Assembly: GCF_032452875.1 (NCBI RefSeq)
Contig: NC_083877.1
Span: 48,905,724 to 48,969,723 of the forward strand
Origin: Bos javanicus
Taxonomy: Eukaryota; Chordata; Mammalia; Artiodactyla; Bovidae
Direction of reading: 5' to 3'
DNA: 64,000 bases
Shown: positions 23,281-34,053 of the stretch, in pieces
Layout: every line of letters begins with the position of its first letter
Numbering within the stretch: the stretch's first letter is position 1
The notes under the pieces: generated by a model
Databases searched by the model: none
What the model saw: only the letters and a program-made list of their open reading frames with translations
What the model was told of the DNA's origin: nothing
Translations under genes and position numbers: made by a program

Positions 23281-23785
23281 TTCACAAGCCCATGCTCGGC
23301 TCTTCAGTAAGCGCGATCAAAAATTATTAGCCACATCGATCACTGAGCGCTGACCATTCCCACCAAATACAGTTGGGATATTTGTTTCTTACAACTACCT
23401 GTGGTGTGTATCAATACCAGGCTGCACAGTTGCATTCGACTTTCCTTGCCGAAGGCGCTGGCTTGAGTTTTAAGCCAATCGAGTCTATACAGCAGCTCGT
23501 ATTGACTGTTGGATTAAACAGCAAATCGATTTAGTTTTCTGGGTTCAATATTCATGGGTGCAGGCGAACACGGAGATCCTCCAGATGTGCTTTTGTAAGA
23601 CAGTGGTAAACCCCCTCACATTGTTGTGATGCTTTGTAAGCCGTTTGAAAGAGCATGGGCACACCCCTGGCTCAGCAGTTCCGTAAGCACCTTGACTATC
23701 GGCACTGGACTCATCCTCTGTGCTCACGAGATTGCTGTTGGATTCTTGGCTCTCAAAGTGCCGATTAAGAGGTGAACGCTGGACT
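23281..23785. promoter_or_regulatory. CpG-retaining, repeat-free block: candidate conserved enhancer
   Basis: I count about 19 CpGs in roughly 500 bp, close to expectation from base composition, while surrounding DNA is strongly CpG-depleted. No interspersed repeat falls inside. It holds several ATCGAT/AATCGA-type sites (about 23336-23341, 23478-23483 and 23525-23530). There is no long open frame or CpG-island density, so an enhancer or conserved non-coding element is a better fit than a promoter. Conservation is untested. Confidence 0.35.
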
Positions 23786-24009
23786 CAGCTGCACCAGGGG
23801 CTCTCAGCACCTGGCCTCTCTGAGTAAATGTGTGCTCTGCTGAGTAAGGAGGTCTGTGTGAAAGTGAAGTCCCCTCATCCACTGTGATGAAGGGAGGGGA
23901 TGCAGCTTAAATTTCTCACCCATGAATGATCACATTTAGATAGTAGGCTATTTTAGCATCTTAGTATCCAGTGGGACTGGATAGGGTTATGTCATCTTAG
24001 GACTAGAGG
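23786..24009. other. Unique sequence
   Basis: Nothing further is recognised. Confidence 0.45.
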
Positions 24010-24155
24010 TGATTAAGTGGGCATTCATTAAATACTTGCATTGAATCAAGCTAAATGTGGATGGAGAAACTGAGGCCCAGAGAGGAAGAGTGACTTGTCT
24101 GTCGTCACAGCTGGTTTGTGCCAAGCTGGGTCTTCAACAAGGGCCTCCCTATATC
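24010..24155 (-). repeat. MIR SINE
   Basis: 'ggagaaactgaggcccagag' followed by 'gtgacttgtctgtcgtcaca' is the complement of the MIR core. Confidence 0.78.
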
Positions 24156-24449
24156 TAGGCTAGTGAATTTTCTATGATATCATGAGGCTTCTCCTGATGA
24201 AGAAGGAGATTTTTCTGTGTTTAGCTCAGGCATATGTGTTTCCTCCTGAGTTAATGTTCTGGGTTTGTTTATTTGTTTGCTTTTTCAGCTTTTCACTTAA
24301 GTAATTGGAGTACAGTATACTTTTTTAGAGAGGACTAAATTATGCCAATGCTTATACTTTGTTTTTGTTTTGAGTGGTCTTGTTTTTGCTACCGTCTTAA
24401 ATGGGCTCCAATGTTTTAGCATGGAGAACTGTGTTTAAGAACTAACAAC

Positions 24450-24680
24450 ATTCATTCATTCATTGATATAGTAGATATTTACTCACGACATACTATCAAC
24501 CAGGCACAATTCTAGGTATTAGGAATATATTAACAACACAGACAAATATCCATGCCTTTGAGTTGCTTCTATTCCTACAGAGAGAAGACAATTAGCAAAA
24601 TCTATGAGAAATAAGTAAATGATATAGTTGTGTTAGAATGTGTTAAGAGCTAAGGGAAGGAGGAAAAAGAACAGATAAAG
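24450..24680 (-). repeat. L2 LINE 3' region
   Basis: 'cattcattcattcattgata' opens the complement of the L2 tail. It is followed by 'ccaggcacaattctaggtat' and a diverged 'gttgcttctattcctacaga'. Edges are approximate. Confidence 0.7.
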
Positions 24681-25256
24681 GGGAGGCAAATTGCTGGTTT
24701 CAGTATGGTGCTGAGAATAGTCCATCAATCCAGAGACGGTGATTTCACTGTCTTGATGTAGCCTTTGGACAGTGGTTGGTGCAGACGGTGATCAGAGGAT
24801 TTACAATTTCTCTACTGTCCCAACTAGATCTGGACCCCAAACTTTGAGAACCCAGACCTTGTCTCTGCCTTTTGCATCCATGGCTTGATTGCAAACCTTT
24901 AGGCTGGGGATCTAAGCTCTGCTGTCCCGGTTTGGTTTGCTTAATTTAAAAGGAGCTGGGAAAACACATGTGTTTCAAGAAAGCTGGGTTGTGAATTATG
25001 TAATGCTCCCTCCTTTCTTTCTACCCAGCACTCACTCAATTCTCAGCTTGTGTTCCTAGCTCCTCAGCCCTTCACTCTCCACCTGGCATCCATTGGCATT
25101 TCCAAAGGCCAGGACAGAGTTGCCCTACTCTATTTTCTTCCTCCTAAAGACCTTATTAGGAGATTACCTAGCCAGCCGTCTGACAGACCCATTTAATATG
25201 AAGGGAATGCGATAGTACACTGTAACACTTCCCTCCTGAGTGATATTTGCATTTGA
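24681..25256. other. Unique sequence
   Basis: No repeat or gene is recognised. Confidence 0.5.
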
Positions 25257-25485
25257 ACAATAATGACAATAGCAAACACATACATCCCTTTTGAGATAGG
25301 CCAGGAAGTGGTCTCAGCATTTTAGAATACTAAATCATTTAATACTCAAAACGTATGAGAAAGAGGCTCTAATTGTCCTCATTTTGCCCTTAATGAAACT
25401 GAGGCACAGCATAACTTGGCAAAAATCACACTGCTTTTAAGTAGTGGAGCTGAAACGTAAGCCCCTGAAGTCCAGGCTTTCTCAC
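25257..25485 (-). repeat. MIR SINE (near full length)
   Basis: The order 'atcatttaatactcaaaacg', 'atgaaactgaggcacagcat' and 'agtagtggagctgaaacgta' follows the complement of MIR from tail to head. Confidence 0.8.
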
Positions 25486-26455
25486 TGCCTTAATCTAGGA
25501 AGGTAAATAGAATTCAGATGCCATGTCAACTCCAGTGGATTAGTGGTGACTGCTTGAAGTATGAGGAATGAGAAAGAGTTCTGTGATTGATTAGCAATGC
25601 CTCCCATGGGTTCAGGATGGTGGAATTCATGGTGTTAATTCCTTAACTCAGAGGAGTACTGGAGTCAGGCCCAGGGCATGGCCAGTGAGGGAGGTGCTTA
25701 AGGGCCAGTCCCTATTAAATCGTATCGCAAAGTCAACTGTCTGATTTACCAGCTGAATTTGATTCTGTTCTCTTATTGTGGACTTTTTTTTTTTTTTGCC
25801 CATGAGTGTGGGGTTGGAAATGCAGAGGACACAGTATGAAGTGCATGTATGGAAAGTGTCAAGGGAAGGAGAGCAGAACAGTGACTGGGAAAGTGTGAGT
25901 TTGGGGGCTGGGGAGATGCTCGCTCCTGCAAGTTGGTTTTGAGTCCCTCCACCTCAAGCTTGTTGATGATCACAATATCCTGGCTGCCGTTTGAACTAAC
26001 TTCTCACTGAGCTAGCAAAATGCCTTCCCCTTCAACAAAGTTTCAGGTTCCCGTCGAATCACCGATAAGGACTAAGCCACAGAATTTGAGGTTGAACTAG
26101 TTCACACACCGGCATTGCTGACATCTGCAAATCTGACGCCTCCCCCCAGCACTTGGGGATGGAGAAGATGGAGTCAGAGTCGAAGCTCAATGCAGGCAAC
26201 ATTTTCCCTGTGACATTGTACTCCATAATATCCCAACTGTGAAAGAACACGGATGCTACACAAGATCATTCTTCTATGTCAGTAACTTTAAACCTAAGGA
26301 GGTTTGATATCCCATAAGCATATTCATCTTTCTATGTTTATTCAATTAAGCCCTCCATGAATCTGCAACAACATACTGTTCATTAATAGGAAAAGAGACC
26401 ACTGGACCCCCAGGGAATATGTTGGCTCAGATCTGTTCCAAGGTAAGCACAGATG
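25486..26455. other. Unique sequence
   Basis: A T-run lies at about 25785-25798. Modest CpG retention is seen at 26050-26180. No gene is recognised. Confidence 0.5.
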
Positions 26456-26512
26456 ATGCGCGCGTGTGTGTGTGTATGTGTGTGTGTGTGCACGCACGTG
26501 TGCTTGTGTACA
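26456..26512 (+). repeat. (GT)n tract with GCGC start, alternating purine-pyrimidine
   Basis: Strict purine-pyrimidine alternation runs for about 48 nt (26456-26503), mixing GC, GT and AC steps. Such tracts can adopt Z-DNA under supercoiling. Confidence 0.9.
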
Positions 26513-28230
26513 CAAATGCCTTGAGTAAGGGTAATAAGGGAGGGATGAAGAGCAGAGAGGGAAAGTAGGAAAAGAGGTCTTCGAGCTTAGGACAGAAATA
26601 TCCAAGAGGAATTTTTAATCAGAACTAAATCTAAGTGCTCCTCGTGGAGTGCCTCACAAGATATTGGTTTTTAGATAGGGAGAAAAACAAACACGTAATT
26701 TTAGTGTCTCCATAGGAAGAAGACTGCAGATCTGTTAGGAGAACCCCTCATGTAAATTTGAAAATAGCTTACATATAGGAAAATCAGGTTTTTTGGTGTG
26801 TTTTTTTTTTCTTCCTCTTCTTTTAGCAACATTAACATAGTCAAACAGCAGAAGAGAGAATTCTATTAACGAAGTCAGTCTCATCAAGTTAAAGCCTAGT
26901 AATACTGCCATCAGGGCTCGGTAGGGAATCTAATCATTTGCAGCTCAGACCAGAATAACGTGGAAATCCCATTCGTTTAGAGTCATGTTACTGCAGATGC
27001 CGAAGGCAGATCCAGGAAGTAGAAGTGAAGGGAGTTTAAGAGAGAGGGATTGAAAGAAGAGGGGAAAGATATTTTGGCAACCATGTGATTCATAGACGAG
27101 AAATCTTAGAGGTGTCGGGTGTCTCAGACCCCACTGTTTCAGGACAACACACTTTATTCAGAGAAGGTTACAGTAATAGACTCAAAATATCAGTCATAAA
27201 GGAAGTTGAGGAAATGTGTTGAGTAATCATGAATTGATACTACAATTACCCTAAATTTTCAAGTTTCCAGTTAAAGCCAAGAGTTGTTTTGTAACAGAAT
27301 CTAAGGAACATGGCTATCATGTGGGTTTAAGAGAGAGAGCGCTTCGTCCTCAATTTTTGTGCTCTGCTTCAGGATGAAAACAGGATTACTGTGGGAGGGG
27401 GCAGACTAGAACACTTAGAGACCATAAATGACTTCTGTCCATTCAGAAATACTTTTGACAGTTGTGGCCTTTCTCGGGACTTCAGTGTAAAGAAAGATGA
27501 GAGTTGTGAGATATTTGAGTGACGTTCACAGGGCTACATCCATTGGAACTCCCAAGTGCTGCTAAGGCTAGTGACTAGTCACTTCTCAGGTCAGTAAGCG
27601 AAGGAAGGAAATGAGGGAGTGACTTTCTCTTTTCCAGGAGTAAAGTCTCCTAAGAAGAAGCAGGAATGCCAACAAACATGTGAGGAAGAGTCTTTAGAAA
27701 GGTGTGTTTGGTGGAGGATCCAAGAAGGAGGTTGGCCTCCTAGGATCCTCCTGAGATCTCTGATGTTAGCTTTTCAGAATTGAGCAGTTTCCAGTAATGG
27801 CTCCTAAATGAAGACATTCTCAGATGAAGACATCATGAAAGGGGGCAGTGCATCTGAGGAAGAAAAGTAAGGCTGACCTTGACATTGATAAGCACTACAT
27901 AGACTCATCTGACCCATGTACTCTGAGAAAAAGCTGATTCATCCGACCAGTAACAGGATTAGGTTCTCTGGTGTATAAAGCAGGGGATTGCCCTGTTAGG
28001 AATCTCAAAAGCCATGGCCACCGGTATCAGCCGGCTTCTCAGATTGGAGTCGGGCCAGAGGTACATGCTATCACGAAAGGACTTTTGAGCTGTGTCCCGC
28101 CTTAGTGGCCTTCCCAGGGCTGCTGAATGCGCCTGATATATGCCTCCCCAGATAGCCACACAACATTTCATAAACAATTACCATCTTAAACCTAAGAGAA
28201 AGGATGTGAAATAGGTACAGCTGTCATCTT
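26513..28230. other. Unique sequence
   Basis: No interspersed repeat is recognised. A small CpG-bearing open frame begins with a good start context at 28014 (ATG to TGA at 28088, 24 codons). It is too short to support as a gene. Confidence 0.45.
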
Positions 28231-28455
28231 TTAAAAATTAATCTATTTATTATTTTTGGCTGTGGTGAGTCTTAGTTGCGGTGCCCTGAGTCTTCATCAT
28301 GATGTGGGCTTCTCTCTAATTGTGGACTCAGTACTTGCAGTAAGTGGACTTCGTTGCCCCGTGGCATGTGGGTTTTAGTTCCCCGACCAGGAATTGAACC
28401 TGTGCCTCCTGCATTGGAGGGCAGATTCTTAACCACTGGACCACCAAAAAGTCCC
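28231..28455 (-). repeat. CHR-type tRNA-Glu SINE
   Basis: 'tttttggctgtggtgagtct', 'ccccgaccaggaattgaacc' and 'gattcttaaccactggacca' are the complement of a CHR SINE with a shortened middle. Confidence 0.85.
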
Positions 28456-29599
28456 TATCATCAAGTTTTTATTACACACCACACAAATGCCTGAGCATAC
28501 CAATAAAAAGGAAAGGAAAAAAAAAAAAAAGATTTCTTGGCTGCTGCACTGGGGAAGTCTCCATATCTAGACAGGGCAGTGTCAAGTCCGGTGGGGCGGA
28601 TGTCTCTTAATGTTCGCAGAGTCTAGACTGACCTGTTCTTCCTTGACTCCTTAAGCTCTTATCAATTCAACGGCCAGAGGTTGGCCTTCTTGGCCTTTTA
28701 TTTAACTACGTGTGCTCCTTCATGACCAGTTTTGAAATGCTTGTTAGCAATGGCATTTTTTTTTCCTTCAAAAGACAGAGGCAATGGGTGGGAGAGAACT
28801 CCAGCCACTCTGCCCGCCCCTGCCCTCCACCGCCCACCCCTGAAGGGCGCCCGTGACCCTGGGGCCCTGCAGAACAGTTTGAGAGACTCTAGCAGGACAG
28901 AAAAGCTGACTGCCTGAGTTCCTGAGCTTGTCTTGGCTCTTCTGCTGCTGTGTAAACTGCAGGTTGTTTCTCATTTCTCTTTCTTCAAGGTAGAGAGTTT
29001 TCTTACTCTTCCTTGAAAACATTATTTCTTTCCACCTCTCTTTTGTAACCAGATCTTAACAGATACCCTGTTATTATTTAGTGAAGCCGATTTCAAAGTG
29101 AGTTGATAGGGTAGATACAGTTCATTGTAGTCATGTAATTTATGAAGTTGATGCCTGTGGTTATGTAAAAGAACATTTCTATTCTTAAGAAAGACACTGA
29201 AGTATTTAGGCTCAAGGACCAAGCTGTATACACGTTATCCTCAGACAGTTCGTAGGACAAAGTATATGTATCCATTTAGAAAAAGAGGAGGAAAAAAAAT
29301 GTTTAAACAAGTCACTGTGAATAATAAAGTCAAAACTGTGTGGATTAGAACATCATTCTTCAGGCCAGAATTCACCATAGACATTTAGAGCCAAGAGACC
29401 ACCCGAAAGCCTATGGCTTTCTGTGCTACAGCTCGCATAGACCTGTCACGATGGATCAAGGCTTCTTCATTCCCCCTAAACTTTAGGTGCAAATGAGCTG
29501 TCGGGGTGGTTTTCAGAGAACAATGAAGAGCCCCTTCCTCTGAGGCCGGGAGAGTCTGGATCTCCTATTTTAGTCCAAGGAAACTAAATGGCACTCACA
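28456..29599. other. Unique sequence
   Basis: An A16-type run lies at about 28508-28523. No repeat or gene is otherwise recognised. Confidence 0.5.
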
Positions 29600-29765
29600 A
29601 CCCCAAATATTCAGTGATTCACCCCACGGTAATAGAGCGGCCTTGGAAAACTCCCTAGAGGGATTAATCTTAATCGGCAATTAAGATAAAGTCAGGGCAC
29701 ATGCTAATCCAGGGCTTAATCGAAGACATTTTAATGTGCTGCTGTGGTGTGGATGTGAGACTAGA
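29600..29765. promoter_or_regulatory. Candidate enhancer with clustered homeodomain sites
   Basis: The block is repeat-free with a dense cluster of homeodomain-type cores. These are a GATTAATC palindrome at 29662-29669, TTAATCGG at 29670-29677, AATTAAG near 29680-29685, CTAATCC at 29704-29710 and TTAATCG at 29716-29722. Several are bicoid/OTX-like TAATC[C/G]. This is motif spotting only; no conservation was measured. Confidence 0.35.
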
Positions 29766-31024
29766 TTTCCATTCACTGAGCCTGGAATGTGGGCATGAGG
29801 AGCGGGTATACAGCAGATAGACAGCTTGCCCATCCAGTGGCTACAGGAGGTTTTGTGAGAGCATTGGGCCGTCTTGGCTTAGCTACCCCGTGGGTCGTTC
29901 ACCCTACTGTATGGCTCCCTGGTAAATGAAAGCCCCTCTGTCTTTGCAGCAAGGAAACCAGAGCAAAAAAGGAAAGCAAGTTCCTAACAAGGTGTGCAGA
30001 TCACCTGTTGCCTGGCCACCCCTTCCAAGAGCTCTGGTTCTTGAGACGATTAATGGCTCCCATGAGGTGTGGTGACCAATAGGCATACAAAGAAAAGCAG
30101 AATCCAAAAATGAAAACAAAATAGCTTTCCAAGAAAGTTAAAGCCAGTATTATTGTTGTGTTCTTCCTAGAATTTCCTTCTCTGAGTATTTCTAAATCCA
30201 GACCATTGTGCGATATAGCTTGTGAGTGTAAATTCCCAGGGTCTGTCACATAGGACCCCAGCTTAGCCAGGCACATGCTGTCTAGCTGGTTTTCTCTCCA
30301 CCTGTGTCACTTCTAGGACACATCTTGTCAGTCATGATGTGAAGATATGATGCTGGCATTAAGTTGGAAATCCTCTTGAGAAACCCAAACATCCAGGTTC
30401 AACAGTATATACTTTACAGACGTTTATCTTGTGTTCTTATCCTCATCACTAAATGCACTCCAGACATCACGTTACCTGTCTTTTTCCAAGATCACATGTA
30501 TCCTTAGGATCTGGGAGGCAGGTGGGTACCAAGACCTTCTCCCAGATGAGGCATCTGACGTTGGAAGACGGAGTTTTGCATTACTTACTTGTGTGTCCAT
30601 GAGTAAATCCATGAAATGGGTCTGGCCGTGAAACTTTTCATCAAGCCTGTAGCCGAATGCATGTGCGAGGGCTTCCACTGTGGCCAGTGGCTCATACTGT
30701 GGAGAAGGTGCTATGCCTTCGCTCCATGCGAGAAACCAAGCAAACTGAAAGCTGCACAAGGGATAGACTCTGTGACAATCAATAGTCACTTTTGAAACCA
30801 CTAGGTATCTGGGGATCACTGACCACAAAGCCTCGGGCTAGACCCTATAAAGTAGACAAAAAGGGGTAAGCTAAGGCTGCTTTCACCCTGGAGCTTGTGC
30901 CTTTGTAGAAAGAGTGCAACATACAGGGGAAATGATTACTCAGGCTCCTCACGTGTAAGAGGTACCAGTGTACGGTCCAGAGAGAAAGTTGAACCTAAAT
31001 GCGGCCAGAGGTTACTTTTGGCTG
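29766..31024. other. Unique sequence
   Basis: No repeat family is recognised. The 118-codon minus-strand frame at 30472-30828 shows no domain signal and is not supported. Confidence 0.45.
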
Positions 31025-31240
31025 GGTGTTCCGGGAAGGCTTCTCGGAAGAGGTACCTTTGAATAATCCAGGGAGAAAGAAGGAAAGGAGGCTTTCCAGA
31101 TGGAAAAATAACCCAAACTCAGAGGCTGGTAAATGGAGCACAGGAGGAGGGAGGAGAGCGCAGATATAGAAGAAAAGAAGGCAGAGAGAAAAGAGTCAGA
31201 GTCAGCGTATGAAGGAAAGGCTTAGAAGTCCTTGTTTAAG
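31025..31240 (-). repeat. Possible L2 LINE fragment
   Basis: 'gggaaggcttctcggaagag' resembles the complement of L2, but downstream similarity fades. Confidence 0.3.
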
Positions 31241-31861
31241 AGATGAGGCCTGTCTCTTCTTACACACTGCAGATAGGGGTGTCAGATTTAGAAAAACACA
31301 CAAAGCAAAACAGAGCATCTAGTTAGATTTTGATTTTAGGTGAACAGAGAATAATTCTTACATCTCAAATATTGCATGGGACAGACATATAGAGAAATTC
31401 TTCATTATGTATCTAAAATTCAGGGGAAAGTGGTATCCTGTATCTTACCAGGTCATCTAGTTTTGAAATAGAAGAAGCTCATGAGGATAAATCTCTTCCA
31501 AAATGAAGTCTAAAAATCAAATATAAAGACCTGAGGTATTATGAAACCTTACTCATCATATATGTTTCTTTATGGGAAAGCTCAGTGGAAATATCATGCC
31601 CCGTCTAAGGGACTTCCTATAGGTGAAATGCATGAATTAACTGGTTATAAGGTAATTACCTGGTTATAAGATGTGCCTTAACATTTACCACAAATTCAAC
31701 AGTATCACTAATGAAGAATTTGACCCTAGGAAGGCTGATTAATGTCGAGCTGGGACTGGGCTTTGAAAACATCATTTCTGACAAACCCCCAACTTCTAGG
31801 CTTTCTCCACCTGCCTGTGTGTGCTGGAAAGTTAAGTAAAAAGGAGATCTGATGTAATAGT
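31241..31861. other. Unique sequence
   Basis: No repeat or gene is recognised. Confidence 0.5.
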
Positions 31862-32045
31862 GAAAGTGAAAGTCGCTCAATTGTGTCTGACTCATTGCGA
31901 CCCCATGGACTATAACCTGCTAGGCTCCTCTGTCCATGGAATTCTGCAGGCAAGGATACTGGAGTGAGTTGCCATTCCCTTCTCCAGGAGATCTTCCCAA
32001 CCAGGGATCCAACCCAGTTCTCCTGCATTGCAGGCAAATTGTTTA
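31862..32045 (-). repeat. Bov-tA SINE
   Basis: 'agtcgctcaattgtgtctga', 'ggaattctgcaggcaaggat' and 'tctcctgcattgcaggcaaa' mark a reverse-complement Bov-tA missing part of the tRNA head. Confidence 0.92.
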
Positions 32046-32639
32046 AGCTTGACATAAAAAAGCATGATAGGAAATTGATACTGGACCACTACAATTTTCA
32101 GTTTTAATTAAAATCTTTTTTTTTTCTCCAAGAACACGTCATCTATTTCTTGAACATTTGTAGTTTTAAGAATATTAACGGGCAGCATTCAGAAACAAAA
32201 CGTCCCTTAACGGAGGTATAAACTGTGCCTTTTAAAATGACTTTTCTTCTGTACCCTGGTACCACAGTAATGAACACTCCTACCCAATCAAAATAGGAAA
32301 ACAAAATTGGAGCTGTGTCAGCATCTTGGCTGCAAATAAAACTCAAAACAGGTTATAGCACATGCTAGGAATACAAAATAAGGTTAGAAATAATGCTTCA
32401 GCTGTGAGTTCTTCAGGCTGTGGAAATAATAGCGCATAATTTAGTAGAGGGGAACTAGGGAGTCAGCATACACAGGAAAAATGAAAGAAGCTTGAAAAAT
32501 GCAGGGGCTAGGAAACAGTAGGGAGAGATTTGAGGGGGACACTGGGTAGTTTATTATTAGAGGAGAAGAAGGAGAAAGACCAACTAGCCTCTTCAGAGAA
32601 GGCCCAGATGATAGAGGCTGGACTGTTTGAGGTCTTTGT
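32046..32639. other. Unique sequence
   Basis: A T-run lies at about 32118-32126. No repeat or gene is recognised. Confidence 0.5.
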
Positions 32640-32944
32640 TTTTTAATAATTTTATGTATTTACTTATCATTTTTGGCTATTCTGAGTCTTCGTTGCTGCA
32701 TGCAGGCTTTTTTTTCTAGTTGCGACAAGTGGGGGCTGCTCTTGAGTTGTAGTGTGCAGACTTCGCATTGCGGTGACTTCTGTTGATGCAGAGCACGGAC
32801 GTCAGGGCGCAGGCTTCAGTCATCATGGTACATGGGCTGATTTGCTCCACAGCACATGGCATCTATCTTCCCAGACCAGGGATCAAATCTGTGTATCCTG
32901 CATTGGCAGGTGAATTCTTTATCACTGAGCCACCAGGAAAGCTC
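32640..32944 (-). repeat. CHR-type tRNA-Glu SINE
   Basis: This is a near full-length complement: 'ttttggctattctgagtctt', 'gttgcgacaagtgggggctg', 'ttcccagaccagggatcaaa' and 'tcactgagccaccagg'. Confidence 0.9.
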
Positions 32945-33306
32945 GATGGTTGAGTTCTATATAAACTGCTCATAGTAAGTTTTCAAGATGGTTCTCAATG
33001 ACCTCAGATTTCAGAGAATCAAGCTAGTTATGTTAGGGTTTGGACCATCAATATCTGACTCCCGGAAAGACCAGAAAGAAAGAATTTACTTTTCTAACCT
33101 GGTGACTGGGACATTCAAGGGATGTTAATTCTGTTAGTCTAAGATCATCCCCTAACAGAAGCAGAAGATGTTAAGAAGAGGTGGCCAGAATACACAGAAG
33201 AACTGTACAAAAAAGATCTTCAGAACCCAGATAATCATGATGGTGTGATCACTCACCTAGAGCCAGATATCCTGGAATGTGAAGTCAAGTGGGCTTTAGA
33301 AAGCAT

Positions 33307-34044
33307 GCAAACTAGTACAGCCACTATGGAGAACAGTGTGGAGATTCCTTAAAAAACTGGAAATAGAACTGCCTCATGATCCAGCAATCCCACTGCTGGG
33401 CATACACACTGAGGAAACCAGAAGGGAAAGAGACACGTGTACCCCAATGTTCATCGCAGCACCGTTTATAATAGCCAGGACATGGAAGCAACCTAGATGC
33501 CCATCAGCAGATGAATGGATAAGAAAGCTGTAGTACATATACACAATGGAGTATTACTCAGCCATTAAAAAGAATACATTTGAATCAGTTCTAATGAGAT
33601 GGATGAAACTGGAACCTATGATACAGAGTGAAGTAAGCCAGAAAGAAAAACACCAATACAGTATACTAACGCATATATATGGAATTTAGAAAGATAGTAA
33701 CAATAACCCTGTGTACGAGACAGCAAACGAGACACTGATGTATAGATCAGTCTTGTGGATTCTGTGGGAGAGGGAGAGGGTGGAGAGATTTGGGAGAATG
33801 GCATTGAAACATGTATAACACCATGTATGAAACGAGTCGCCAGTCCAGGTTCGATGCACGATACTGGATGCTTGGGGCTGGTGCACTGGGACGACCCAGA
33901 GGGAGGGTATGGGGAGGGAGGAGGGAGGAGGGTTCAGGATGGGGAATGCAGGTATACCTGTGGCAGATTCATTTCGATATTTGGCAAAACTAATACAATA
34001 TTGTAAAATTTAAAAATAAAATTAAATTAAAAAAAAAAAAAAAA
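33307..34044 (+). mobile_element. Ruminant L1 3' end nested in BovB
   Basis: This is a 5'-truncated L1 of about 740 bp. It holds the end of ORF2 (frame 33336-33533, 'WRFLKKLEIELP'), the 'gtattactcagccattaaaa' signature, a 3' UTR with a G-rich tract and a poly-A ending at about 34044. A 9-bp duplication 'agaaagcat' lies at 33298-33306 and 34045-34053, inside BovB sequence. The L1 is therefore younger than its BovB host and has the same orientation. Confidence 0.95.
33901..33932 (+). other. G-quadruplex-prone tract in L1 3' UTR
   Basis: Runs of three or more G separated by one to three bases (at least six runs) lie on the sense strand of the L1 3' UTR. This fits the canonical G4 pattern and the known G-rich polypurine tract of mammalian L1 3' UTRs. 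Confidence 0.85.
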
Positions 34045-34053
34045 AGAAAGCAT

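Noticed and set aside
30472..30828. 118-codon minus-strand frame
   Set aside because: No recognisable motif, no CpG or codon-bias signal and no supporting neighbour.
33156..33306. Separate gene start upstream of the L1 at 33 kb
   Set aside because: It is the 5' part of the truncated BovB, continuous with 34054 onwards once the L1 is set aside.
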